From positions 5,419,501-5,483,500 of the forward strand of contig NZ_LR134289.1 of NCBI RefSeq assembly GCF_900636535.1: DNA of 64,000 nucleotides, given 5' to 3'. The position numbers and the translations under genes were made by a program. This DNA comes from Chryseobacterium gleum (GTDB lineage: Bacteria > Bacteroidota > Bacteroidia > Flavobacteriales > Weeksellaceae). This document shows positions 43,692 through 51,414 of the stretch, piece after piece (position 1 is the first letter of the stretch; every line of letters starts with the position of its first letter). The notes under the pieces were generated by a model. The model saw nothing but the letters and a program-made list of their open reading frames with translations, did not search any database and was not told the origin of the DNA.

Positions 43692-43793
43692 AATATATTG
43701 CAAAAAGTGCGGTCAGGCTTTGTTTTTAAAGGAATTTATGGGAGTAAGTGAAGTATCATATAAAAGGATTATCATGTGCCAGTTCTTTTTATT

Positions 43794-43801
43794 TAAATTT
43801 G
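43794..43801 (+). promoter_or_regulatory. Promoter -7 box for araC-type gene
   Basis: TAAATTTG exactly fits TAnnTTTG and lies 21 bases before the ATG at 43823. No well-placed TTG was found. Confidence 0.4.
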
Positions 43802-43822
43802 TAAATTCTTACACTCATATTA

Positions 43823-44704
43823 ATGAATCCGATCTCAGTTCTTCATATCGATCTTTTTCAGGCGGGTAAAAATACTTCGGACTTTTACTTTAATACCATG
43901 AAGAATCATCTGGTGGTGGGACATCGTCATATAGAGAAACCTCACAGACATGATTTTTATGCCGCCGTTCTCTTTACAAAAGGGTCAGGAGTCCATGAAA
44001 TTGATTTTCATAAATATGAAGTCTCTGAAGGAAGTCTTTTCTTTTTGTCGCCGGGGCAGGTTCACAGCTGGGAGCTTTCGGAGGATATTGAAGGTTATAT
44101 TTTCTTTTGTTCCCAGGAGTTTTATGAAATGCATTATGTCAATCAGAAACTAAGAAACTTTCCTTTTTTCGGATCTGTATCTTTCCCGAGAAAACTTCAG
44201 CTGGATACTCAGGAGCTTAAGAAGAATGTAAGTTTGTTTCAGGAACTGGGCGCAGAACATCAGGCAAAAAATATAATGAAAGAAGGTCTTATTTTGTCAT
44301 TGATGTCCCGGATTTTCATTAATGCTGCCAGATTGTTTTCAAAAGACTTTGATACGTTGGCTTCCGCAGCCGGACTTTCTTATTTTAAGCATTTTCAGGA
44401 TTTTGAAAACCTGATTGAGCAGAACTTTACACAGCAGAAATCAATTGCTTATTACGCATCTTTGCTGGGAATTTCATCCAAACATCTGAACAGGATTGCA
44501 CAGACTGTTGTTCAAAAAACAGCGACTGATATTATTACGGAAAGAGTAGTGCTGGAAGCTAAAAGGATGCTGATGTATCTGGACGAAAGCCTGGTGGAAA
44601 TTGCTTTCAGGTTGGGATATGAAGAATATTCCTACTTTGTAAGAGTATTCCGGAAAAGCTCCGGAATGACTCCCACACAGTTTATGAGGAAATATAAAGC
44701 TTAA
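43823..44704 (+). CDS. AraC family transcriptional regulator with cupin sensor domain
   Basis: A 293-residue regulator. The N-terminal AraC-type cupin domain (~25-110) has the metal/ligand-binding arrangement GHRHIEKPHRHDFYAAVLFTKG...LSPGQVHSWEL. The C-terminal two-helix-turn-helix domain is at ~190-293 (SIAYYASLLGISSKHLNRI, then SLVEIAFRLGYEEYSYFVRVFRKSSGMTPTQF). No target gene is adjacent (a repeat element follows and ccoG is convergent), so its regulon and inducer cannot be guessed. Confidence 0.93.
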   Translation: MNPISVLHIDLFQAGKNTSDFYFNTMKNHLVVGHRHIEKPHRHDFYAAVLFTKGSGVHEIDFHKYEVSEGSLFFLSPGQVHSWELSEDIEGYIFFCSQEFYEMHYVNQKLRNFPFFGSVSFPRKLQLDTQELKKNVSLFQELGAEHQAKNIMKEGLILSLMSRIFINAARLFSKDFDTLASAAGLSYFKHFQDFENLIEQNFTQQKSIAYYASLLGISSKHLNRIAQTVVQKTATDIITERVVLEAKRMLMYLDESLVEIAFRLGYEEYSYFVRVFRKSSGMTPTQFMRKYKA

Positions 44705-44745
44705 TCAGTTTAAAGTTTAAAGTTCAGAGGAGAGATTGTTGGAAC

Positions 44746-44794
44746 CACCCCGTCAAAAATTCTTTGAATTTTCGCCACCCCTCCAGAAGAGGGG
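44746..44794. repeat. Double-hairpin intergenic element (REP-like)
   Basis: Two adjacent small palindromes: AAAATTC/GAATTTT (44756-44762, 44766-44772) and CCCCTC/GAGGGG (44778-44783, 44789-44794), preceded by CACCCCGTC. The CCACCCCTCC...GAGGGG core is a recurrent intergenic sequence in flavobacterial genomes (from memory). It lies between two converging genes and may also act as their terminator. Confidence 0.55.
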
Positions 44795-44847
44795 AATAAT
44801 GGAAATATCAACGACTATTCCTGTAAACTATACCTGCTATCTGCAAC

Positions 44848-46290
44848 CTAAAGTGCCAATTTAAATGGTCCTTCAAAAGTTGTCTCAAATGAATCCACAA
44901 GTTTTCCTTTTTCATCAAACACTCCGATCACCATATTTTGTTTTGAGAACTTAATCTCGTCTTCAGGGAAAGAAATGTTGATGTTTCCTTTCAGGATCTG
45001 GTCTCCTTTCAATATAATTTTTTCAGAACCAAAATAAGTGATTTCCGCATTTGCCGGAGTAATAACTTTAATGGTAAGGGTTTTCTTTTCATTCGATTTA
45101 TTCAGAAGGGTATAAATAAAAGTATTGGTGATTTTATCATTTTTAACGAAAAAGGTAGAGCCTGCCGGTTTAATAAATTTGGCTTCCATAGAACCACGGT
45201 CGTACATTAAAAATCCAAGAAATCCGATTAACAGAGCAAGAATTACAGTGGTTGCTTTCATTCTCGGAGTAAATCTGAACTTGTCTTGATTTTCAATTTC
45301 AGCTTCCGTAGCATACCGTACCAGTCCTTTAGGCAAACCTACTTTTTCCATTACTTCATCACACGCATCAATACATGCCGTACAGTTCACGCATTCCAGT
45401 TGCTGGCCGTTTCGGATATCAATTCCTGTAGGGCAGACTACAACACATTGGTTACAGTCGATACAGTCTCCTTTCCCCGCAGCTTTTCTGTCTTCATTAT
45501 TTCTCCATTTTGCGCGGCCTTCACCTCTTTTAAAATCATAATAGACATTAATGGTTTGCTTGTCAATCAATACACCCTGAAGTCTTCCGTAAGGACAAAC
45601 CAATGTGCAGACCTGTTCACGGAGCCATGCAAAAACAAAATAGAAAGCCATGGTAAAGAATATCATCGTTACAAACTTCAGAGAATGTTCAGCAGGTCCT
45701 TCACTCATAATACGGATAACCTCTTCATATCCGACAATGTACATGAACATGAAGTGGGAAATGATCAGTGAAATCAAGAGAAATACAGACCATTTGGTCA
45801 GTCTTTTCCGTATTTTTTCTGCGTCCCATTCCTGTCTGTCAAGCTTCATCTGCTTATTCCGGTCTCCTTCAACCCAATATTCGATTTTCCGGAAGACCAT
45901 TTCCATGAAAAGGGTCTGCGGACACAGCCAGCCACAGAATATTCTCCCGAAAACGACCGTAAAAAGCATCACAAAAATCACAGAAGTTACTGCCCCCAGA
46001 GCAAGAATAAAAAAATCCTGCAGGTAAAAAGGCTGGCCGAGAATAAAGAATTTCCTGTCGATAACATTAATAAGCAGAAAGGGATTATTGTTAATCTTTA
46101 CAAACGGCAACCCAAAAAATAAAGCAAGAAGAAGATAGCTCGTATAATTCCTGTAGTTGGTGTACTTACCTTTAGGCTTTCTGGGGAAAACCCATTTCCT
46201 TTTTCCGGTTTCATCCATGGTTCCTACGGAATTTCTGAAATCTTCATTTTCAATTTCCAAAGACTTGATATTGTTGGACTCTGCGCTCAT
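44848..46290 (-). CDS. ccoG: Cytochrome c oxidase accessory protein CcoG (FixG/RdxA family)
   Basis: A 480-residue membrane ferredoxin-type protein needed, with CcoS/CcoI/CcoH, for maturation (copper delivery) of cbb3 oxidase. Five or so TM helices in the N-terminal part surround CGWLCPQTLFMEMVFRKIE (~130). Two 4Fe-4S clusters are provided by CIDCNQCVVVCPTG and CVNCTACIDACDEV (~270-310). The C-terminal periplasmic immunoglobulin-like FixG_C domain (~370-480) follows another TM. No ccoN, ccoO or ccoP is visible in the window, so the gene stands away from its usual operon. Confidence 0.94.
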   Translation of the reverse strand: MSAESNNIKSLEIENEDFRNSVGTMDETGKRKWVFPRKPKGKYTNYRNYTSYLLLALFFGLPFVKINNNPFLLINVIDRKFFILGQPFYLQDFFILALGAVTSVIFVMLFTVVFGRIFCGWLCPQTLFMEMVFRKIEYWVEGDRNKQMKLDRQEWDAEKIRKRLTKWSVFLLISLIISHFMFMYIVGYEEVIRIMSEGPAEHSLKFVTMIFFTMAFYFVFAWLREQVCTLVCPYGRLQGVLIDKQTINVYYDFKRGEGRAKWRNNEDRKAAGKGDCIDCNQCVVVCPTGIDIRNGQQLECVNCTACIDACDEVMEKVGLPKGLVRYATEAEIENQDKFRFTPRMKATTVILALLIGFLGFLMYDRGSMEAKFIKPAGSTFFVKNDKITNTFIYTLLNKSNEKKTLTIKVITPANAEITYFGSEKIILKGDQILKGNINISFPEDEIKFSKQNMVIGVFDEKGKLVDSFETTFEGPFKLAL

Positions 46291-46543
46291 TGTTGTATGC
46301 TATAAAGTATTTTGGTACAATTTTCATCCTGACCGATCTTGTTTCTTACATTGATTTCTATGAAAAAAATGATTGATCCTGCTACTGCAAAGCTCCGCAT
46401 TATATCTTTTTGCTGCTAATATGATCTACTTAAAAAATAGTACAATTGGGACATTTTTAAATTATACTTTTTATTGTATCAGAAAGAGAAAATATTTTGA
46501 AAGCTATTATTGATATTGTAAATTGCGGGTTTAAAAATGAAGT

Positions 46544-47437
46544 ATGAAGAATATCTTTAAAATGGGTATGATTGGTTTGGTTTTCGCATTGGTAAACTGT
46601 CAATCAGTAAATTATAGTAAAATGTTTTATGAAGGAGTACAGCCGGAAAAGGTTTCAGATAAGTTTAGTTTCACAGAAGGGCCATCAGCAGATAAGGATG
46701 GAAATGTTTACTTTACCGATCAGCCTAATGATAAGATTTATTACTGGGACTGGAAAAGCAATCAGGTGATAGAATTTCTTGATAAAACAGGAAGAGCCAA
46801 CGGAACTCATTTTGACAAAGACGGGTATTTGATCACCTGTTCAGACAATCAGGGAGAGATCTGGAAGATTTCCAAAGATAAAAAAGTGGAAGTCCTGCTT
46901 AAAGGTTTTGAAGGAAAAAGACTGAACGGTCCGAATGATGTGTGGAATGATGAATTTGGAGGAATGTATTTTACAGATCCTTTATACAAAAGGGATTACT
47001 GGATAGATTTCAAACAGGAACTGCCTCATAAAAGTCTTTATTACAGGGATAAAACAGGAAAAGTTACAAAGCTGGAAACATTTACACAACCCAATGGAAT
47101 TGTAGGAAGTGAAAAATTAAAAAAATTATACATTTCTGATATTGACGCCGGAAAGACTTATGTGTATGATATTTTAGGTGAAGGAAAACTGTCTGAGAAA
47201 AAACTCTTTTGTGAAATGGGTTCAGACGGAATGACTATGGACAAACATGGAAATTTATATTTAACCGGAAATGGAGTTCATGTTTTTAACAGCTCCGGGA
47301 AGAAGATCTACCATATTCCGATTCCTGAAGACTGGACTTCCAATGTCACTTTCGGCGGAAAAAATAATGATATTCTTTTCATTACTGCCTCCAAGTCTGT
47401 TTATACCTTCCCTTTGAGAGTAAGAGGAATAAAATAA
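46544..47437 (+). CDS. SMP-30/gluconolactonase/LRE family lipoprotein
   Basis: A 297-residue protein with a lipoprotein signal (FALVNC, Cys19). The mature part is a six-bladed beta-propeller of the SMP-30/gluconolactonase type: FTEGPSADKDGNVYFTDQPNDKIY (~42-65) contains the Glu metal ligand, NGPNDVWNDEFGGMYFTDPLY (~127-147) the Asn and Asp ligand segment, and QPNGIVGSEKLKKLYISD and SDGMTMDKHGNLYLTG give the others. It would hydrolyse a lactone, with Ca or Zn, in the periplasm or at the outer membrane; the substrate is unknown. The gene is divergent from ccoG and convergent with the DbpA-like helicase. Confidence 0.9.
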   Translation: MKNIFKMGMIGLVFALVNCQSVNYSKMFYEGVQPEKVSDKFSFTEGPSADKDGNVYFTDQPNDKIYYWDWKSNQVIEFLDKTGRANGTHFDKDGYLITCSDNQGEIWKISKDKKVEVLLKGFEGKRLNGPNDVWNDEFGGMYFTDPLYKRDYWIDFKQELPHKSLYYRDKTGKVTKLETFTQPNGIVGSEKLKKLYISDIDAGKTYVYDILGEGKLSEKKLFCEMGSDGMTMDKHGNLYLTGNGVHVFNSSGKKIYHIPIPEDWTSNVTFGGKNNDILFITASKSVYTFPLRVRGIK

Positions 47438-47458
47438 TTTTTGCGGAAGCATAGCGAC

Positions 47459-47493
47459 GAAGCAATCTCTTTCATTGAATATGAGATTGCTTC
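47459..47493. repeat. Palindromic dispersed element between convergent genes
   Basis: An 11-bp perfect inverted repeat GAAGCAATCTC/GAGATTGCTTC (47459-47469, 47483-47493), flanked on the right by ACTTCGTTCGCAATGACA. The minus-strand reading TGTCATTGCGAACGAAGTG is a sequence known as a common intergenic repeat in many bacteria. It may serve as terminator for both flanking genes. Confidence 0.65.
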
Positions 47494-47532
47494 ACTTCGT
47501 TCGCAATGACAATAAAGTATTGAATAGAAGGT

Positions 47533-48840
47533 TTAATAAGCAATTTCCATTTTCACCTTTTTTCCTTTCAGTTTTTCGTTCTGAAGCTTTCTTAAAAGGG
47601 CATTTACTTTATTTCTGGAAACGGCAACATAGGACGTAGTGTCTTTTACTTCAATAATTCCCACATCTTCTTTCTGTAATTCGCCCTTCTTCAGTAAATA
47701 ACCTACAATATCCACTTTATTTACTTTATCCTTTTTTCCTGCACTGATGTAAATGGTCTGGAAAGGTGTTTTTTGTGGAACTTTAGTAAACCCAGCAACA
47801 CTTTCTTCGGGGGTATTATTTTTAATGAATGGGAAGTTTTCTTCTTCAGTCATGATCAGGTAGACAAAACCTTTGGCATTCATTCTAGCAGTACGTCCAT
47901 TTCGGTGGATGAAGGCATCTTCTTTTGGAGGAAGCTGGTAATGAACAATAGATTCTACTTCAGGAATGTCAAGCCCGCGGGCAGCCAGATCCGTTGTAAT
48001 AAGAATCCTTGCGGAATCATTTCTGAATTTAAGCAAGGCACGTTCTCTTTCGTCCTGTTCCATGCCGCCATGGAAAGTTTCCCTGTCTATTCCCATCTGA
48101 TGAAGAAGTTCAGAGATACGGTCTACCGCATCACGATGATTGCAGAAGATCAGGGTTCTCTTGTTTCCGATTTTACAAACCAGGTTGAAAAGCGTATCCA
48201 GTTTTTCCTCCGGAATCGTCATAACCTTTCTTAGTTGAAGGTCAGGTTTTACGTCATTTTCTTTCAGGAAGCTGATTACTTTTTGATCTTTCAATCCTGT
48301 AAAGGCCGGAATTTCATCCATTGTTGTTGCAGACGTCAGAATTCTTTGTGAAAGTCCTTTTAAAGAATTGCAAATAAATTCCATGTCATCATGAAAGCCC
48401 AGCTCCAGTGCTTTATCAAATTCATCAAGAACCAATGTTTTAATGGTTTTCGGATCAAAATTGTTATTTCTTAAATGATAAACAACTCTTCCGGGAGTCC
48501 CGATCAATACAGCCGGAGCTTCAATTAAATTATTGACCTCAATTTTTTTATCATGTCCGCCATAGCAGACAGAAACTTTAAAATCTGTTCCCATCGCTTT
48601 AAAAACCTGTTCAATCTGTAAAGCAAGCTCCCTTGCCGGAACCAGGATCAAAGCCTGAACGCCCTGTACATTTTTTTTCAGATTTCTGAGAACAGGAAAT
48701 AAGAAAGCAAGGGTTTTTCCGGATCCTGTAGGAGAGAGCAAAACAATATCCGTATTATTTTCAGACGCTTTATAAGTAGATTTCTGCATCTGATTCATAT
48801 CCTGAATCTGCAGTTTCTGATAGATTGATTGTAGTTCCAT
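47533..48840 (-). CDS. DEAD/DEAH box RNA helicase with DbpA-type C-terminal domain
   Basis: A 435-residue SF2 helicase. Q motif region at the N-terminus (IQDMNQMQ); motif I SPTGSGKT (36-43, Lys42); Ia PARELALQ; Ib TPGR; motif II reads DEFD (139-142) rather than DEAD; motif III SAT; motif VI HRNGRTAR. The last ~70 residues (VGYLLKKGELQKEDVGIIEV, then SYVAVSRNKVNALLRKL) match the DbpA RNA-binding domain, which anchors the helicase to 23S rRNA hairpin 92. It therefore probably acts in large-subunit assembly. DbpA identity is likely, but the DEFD motif and overall divergence leave some doubt. Confidence 0.9.
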   Translation of the reverse strand: MELQSIYQKLQIQDMNQMQKSTYKASENNTDIVLLSPTGSGKTLAFLFPVLRNLKKNVQGVQALILVPARELALQIEQVFKAMGTDFKVSVCYGGHDKKIEVNNLIEAPAVLIGTPGRVVYHLRNNNFDPKTIKTLVLDEFDKALELGFHDDMEFICNSLKGLSQRILTSATTMDEIPAFTGLKDQKVISFLKENDVKPDLQLRKVMTIPEEKLDTLFNLVCKIGNKRTLIFCNHRDAVDRISELLHQMGIDRETFHGGMEQDERERALLKFRNDSARILITTDLAARGLDIPEVESIVHYQLPPKEDAFIHRNGRTARMNAKGFVYLIMTEEENFPFIKNNTPEESVAGFTKVPQKTPFQTIYISAGKKDKVNKVDIVGYLLKKGELQKEDVGIIEVKDTTSYVAVSRNKVNALLRKLQNEKLKGKKVKMEIAY

Positions 48841-49092
48841 AGTGCAAAGGTAGTGAATTTCGGAGTTTGAATTTTTAGTGGGAGAGTCTTAGAGTTTGAG
48901 AGTAGGAGGGTTTAGGTTGTGAAAGTGGAGGTTTGAGATGAAGATCAGTTATAAGTTCGACGTTACTGTCATTCTGAGCATAGGGCATTGAAGTGAAGAA
49001 TTTCCATAATCAGCTGTACTGTTTAATGAAAAAAGAATAGATGACAATTGATTATCATGGAGTTATATGAGCTTTAAAGATTGTGTAACCTA
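48841..49092. other. Spacer with G-rich tract and dispersed GTCATTCTGAGC element
   Basis: No gene. A purine-rich G/A/T tract (~48880-48940, repeats of GAGAG, GGAGG and TTTGAGA) precedes the sequence GTCATTCTGAGCATAGGGC at ~48968, followed by GAAGTGAAGAAT. This is a third relic of the family seen at ~15085 and ~47460. The rpsA promoter starts at 49093. Confidence 0.45.
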
Positions 49093-49123
49093 TTGCTTAT
49101 CTTAAATAAATTGCTTATCTTTG
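49093..49123 (+). promoter_or_regulatory. Flavobacterial promoter for rpsA
   Basis: TTG at 49093-49095, a 20-base spacer and TATCTTTG at 49116-49123, both exact. Transcription would start near 49130, leaving a leader of about 115 bases before the ATG at 49244; the leader begins CACCCACTTTTTGTGG, a small hairpin. Confidence 0.75.
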
Positions 49124-49243
49124 CACCCACTTTTTGTGGTAAAGGTCTGAGAAAGTAAAATATTAAATATTAATAACTTCCGTATTTTTCAATCACATTG
49201 ATTAAGACCGTTGAAAGAGAAGGAATACAAATTTTTTAGAATT

Positions 49244-51034
49244 ATGTCAAAAGAGACAAATTCAGCTGAATTATTATTAAACCAAAACGTAGCACCTGAA
49301 CAATTTGACTGGGATTCTTTCGAATCTGGTCTTGATGCTGATGCTAGAAAAGAGAAAAGCGATTTAGAAGAAATCTACAACGGATCTTTAAACAACTTAG
49401 ACGATAACGACGTTCTAATTGGTAAAGTTGTAAGATTAACTGATAAAGAAGCTATCGTTGACATCAACTTCAAATCTGAAGGTGTTATCTCTCTTAACGA
49501 ATTCCGTTACAACCAAGGCCTTAAAGTAGGTGACGAGGTAGAAGTAATGGTTGACAAAAGAGAAGACAAAACTGGTCAGTTACAATTATCTCACAGAAAA
49601 GCAAGAACGCTTAAAGCTTGGGATAAAGTAAACGAACTTCACGAAACTGGTGAAATCGTTAACGGTTTTGTTAAATCAAGAACTAAAGGTGGTATGATCG
49701 TTGACGTTCACGGAATCGAAGCATTCTTACCTGGTTCTCAAATTGACGTTAAGCCAATTAAAGATTACGATCAGTTCGTAGGAAAAACTATGGAGTTCAA
49801 AGTTGTGAAAATCAACCCTGAGTTCAAAAATGTAGTTGTATCTCACAAAGCATTGATCGAAGCAGATATCGAAGGTCAGAAAAAAGAAATCATCGCTCAA
49901 CTTGAAAAAGGACAAGTTCTTGAAGGTACTGTTAAGAATATTACTTCTTACGGTGTATTCATCGACTTAGGTGGTGTAGATGGATTGATCCACATTACAG
50001 ACCTTTCTTGGTCTAGAGTGAACCACCCATCTGAAATCCTTGAGGACGGACAGACTGTAAAAGTTGTAATCCTTGATTTCGATGACGAGAAAACAAGAAT
50101 CCAGTTAGGTATGAAGCAATTAGAAGCTCATCCTTGGGATGCTCTTTCTGCTGACCTTAAAGTAGGAGACAAAGTAAAAGGAAAAGTAGTAGTTCTTGCT
50201 GACTATGGTGCATTCGTAGAAATCGCTCCAGGTGTTGAAGGATTAATCCACGTTTCTGAAATGTCTTGGTCTACTCACTTAAGATCTGCCGGAGATTTCG
50301 TAAAAGTAGGTGATGAAGTAGAAGCTGAAGTATTAACTTTAGATAGAGAAGAAAGAAAAATTTCTCTTGGTATCAAGCAATTATCTAAAGATCCATGGGA
50401 AAACATCGAAGCTAAGTATCCTGTAGGATCTCAGCATGTAGGAACTGTAAGAAACTTCACTAACTTTGGTGTATTTGTAGAGTTAGAAGAAGGTATCGAC
50501 GGATTAATCTACATCTCTGATCTTTCTTGGACTAAGAAAATCAAGCACCCATCTGAGTTCTGCGCAGTAGGTGATAAATTAGACGTTGTAGTTCTTGAAT
50601 TAGATATTCAGGCTAGAAGATTATCTCTAGGTCACAAGCAATTGACTGAAAACCCATGGGATAAATTCGAAACTAAATATGCTGAAGGAACTATCCACGC
50701 TGGTAAAGCTGTAGAAGTTCACGATAAAGGAGCTTCTGTTCAATTCGAAGATGCTGAAGTAGAAGCTTTCTGCCCTTCAAGATTATTAGAGAAAGAAGAT
50801 GGATCTAAAATCAAAAAAGGTGAAGAAGCTCAATTCAAAGTAATCGAATTCAACAAAGAATTCAAGAGAGTAGTAGTATCTCACACAGGTATCTTTAGAG
50901 ACGAAGAGAAGAAAAACGTAAAAGAAGCTTCTTCTAGAAACGTAACTTCTTCTTCTAACAACGAAGAAAGATCTACTCTTGGAGACATCGATGCATTAGC
51001 AGAGTTGAAAAGAAAAATGGAAGAAGGTAAATAA
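49244..51034 (+). CDS. rpsA: 30S ribosomal protein S1
   Basis: A 596-residue S1 protein that helps the 30S subunit bind mRNA. Six S1/OB repeats are visible: LIGKVVRLTDKEAIVDI, VNGFVKSRTKGGMIVDV, LEGTVKNITSYGVFIDL, VKGKVVVLADYGAFVEI, VGTVRNFTNFGVFVEL and HAGKAVEVHDKGASVQF, with the classical (S/T)DLSW/SEMSW ends in domains 3-5. Codon choice is strongly biased to frequent codons, as for a highly expressed gene. ATG 49244 is used; an upstream TTG (49211) would add 11 residues in the leader. Single-gene unit with its own promoter and terminator; S1 autoregulation through the leader is plausible by analogy with E. coli. Confidence 0.96.
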   Translation: MSKETNSAELLLNQNVAPEQFDWDSFESGLDADARKEKSDLEEIYNGSLNNLDDNDVLIGKVVRLTDKEAIVDINFKSEGVISLNEFRYNQGLKVGDEVEVMVDKREDKTGQLQLSHRKARTLKAWDKVNELHETGEIVNGFVKSRTKGGMIVDVHGIEAFLPGSQIDVKPIKDYDQFVGKTMEFKVVKINPEFKNVVVSHKALIEADIEGQKKEIIAQLEKGQVLEGTVKNITSYGVFIDLGGVDGLIHITDLSWSRVNHPSEILEDGQTVKVVILDFDDEKTRIQLGMKQLEAHPWDALSADLKVGDKVKGKVVVLADYGAFVEIAPGVEGLIHVSEMSWSTHLRSAGDFVKVGDEVEAEVLTLDREERKISLGIKQLSKDPWENIEAKYPVGSQHVGTVRNFTNFGVFVELEEGIDGLIYISDLSWTKKIKHPSEFCAVGDKLDVVVLELDIQARRLSLGHKQLTENPWDKFETKYAEGTIHAGKAVEVHDKGASVQFEDAEVEAFCPSRLLEKEDGSKIKKGEEAQFKVIEFNKEFKRVVVSHTGIFRDEEKKNVKEASSRNVTSSSNNEERSTLGDIDALAELKRKMEEGK

Positions 51035-51060
51035 TCTTTGAACCATTGATATAAATAGGG

Positions 51061-51086
51061 AGCCGCTCATTTGAGCGGCTTTTTTT
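51061..51086 (+). terminator. Rho-independent terminator of rpsA
   Basis: An 8-bp perfect stem AGCCGCTC/GAGCGGCT (51061-51068, 51073-51080) with an ATTT loop, then seven T. Confidence 0.93.
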
Positions 51087-51414
51087 GTGAATATATGTAA
51101 GGAAGAACAGCAGAATATTTAAGATGTTAAAATAACCAGTTCCTTCAAGTAAACTATTAAAAGTTGATTGATATATACAATAGAAAATTTATTAATAAAA
51201 TAATTTATTTGGTGGAAATATTTAAATCAAAAGACACATAGAAAACCAAAAACAAAACCTAATAAATCTAAATGTATGATACTTTTCTGTTGATTGATAA
51301 ATATGTAAAATAATTTTAATATTCTGTTTTATATATGTATTTCGTTATATTTTAATTTTTGATAAAAAAAATATTAAACTTGTGTGAATTATTTGTAGAT
51401 TAGCGTCTTTAATA
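51087..51414. other. AT-rich intergenic region, no gene seen
   Basis: About 330 bases after the rpsA terminator with no convincing frame on either strand. Strongly A/T rich towards the next gene. No exact TAnnTTTG box; the TTATTTG at ~51389 is incomplete. A promoter for the M36 peptidase must lie here but is not pinned down. Confidence 0.5.

Noticed and set aside
45286..46027. Two plus-strand frames of 125-161 codons within ccoG
   Set aside because: Antisense to a well-matched CcoG with intact cluster motifs; no features of their own.
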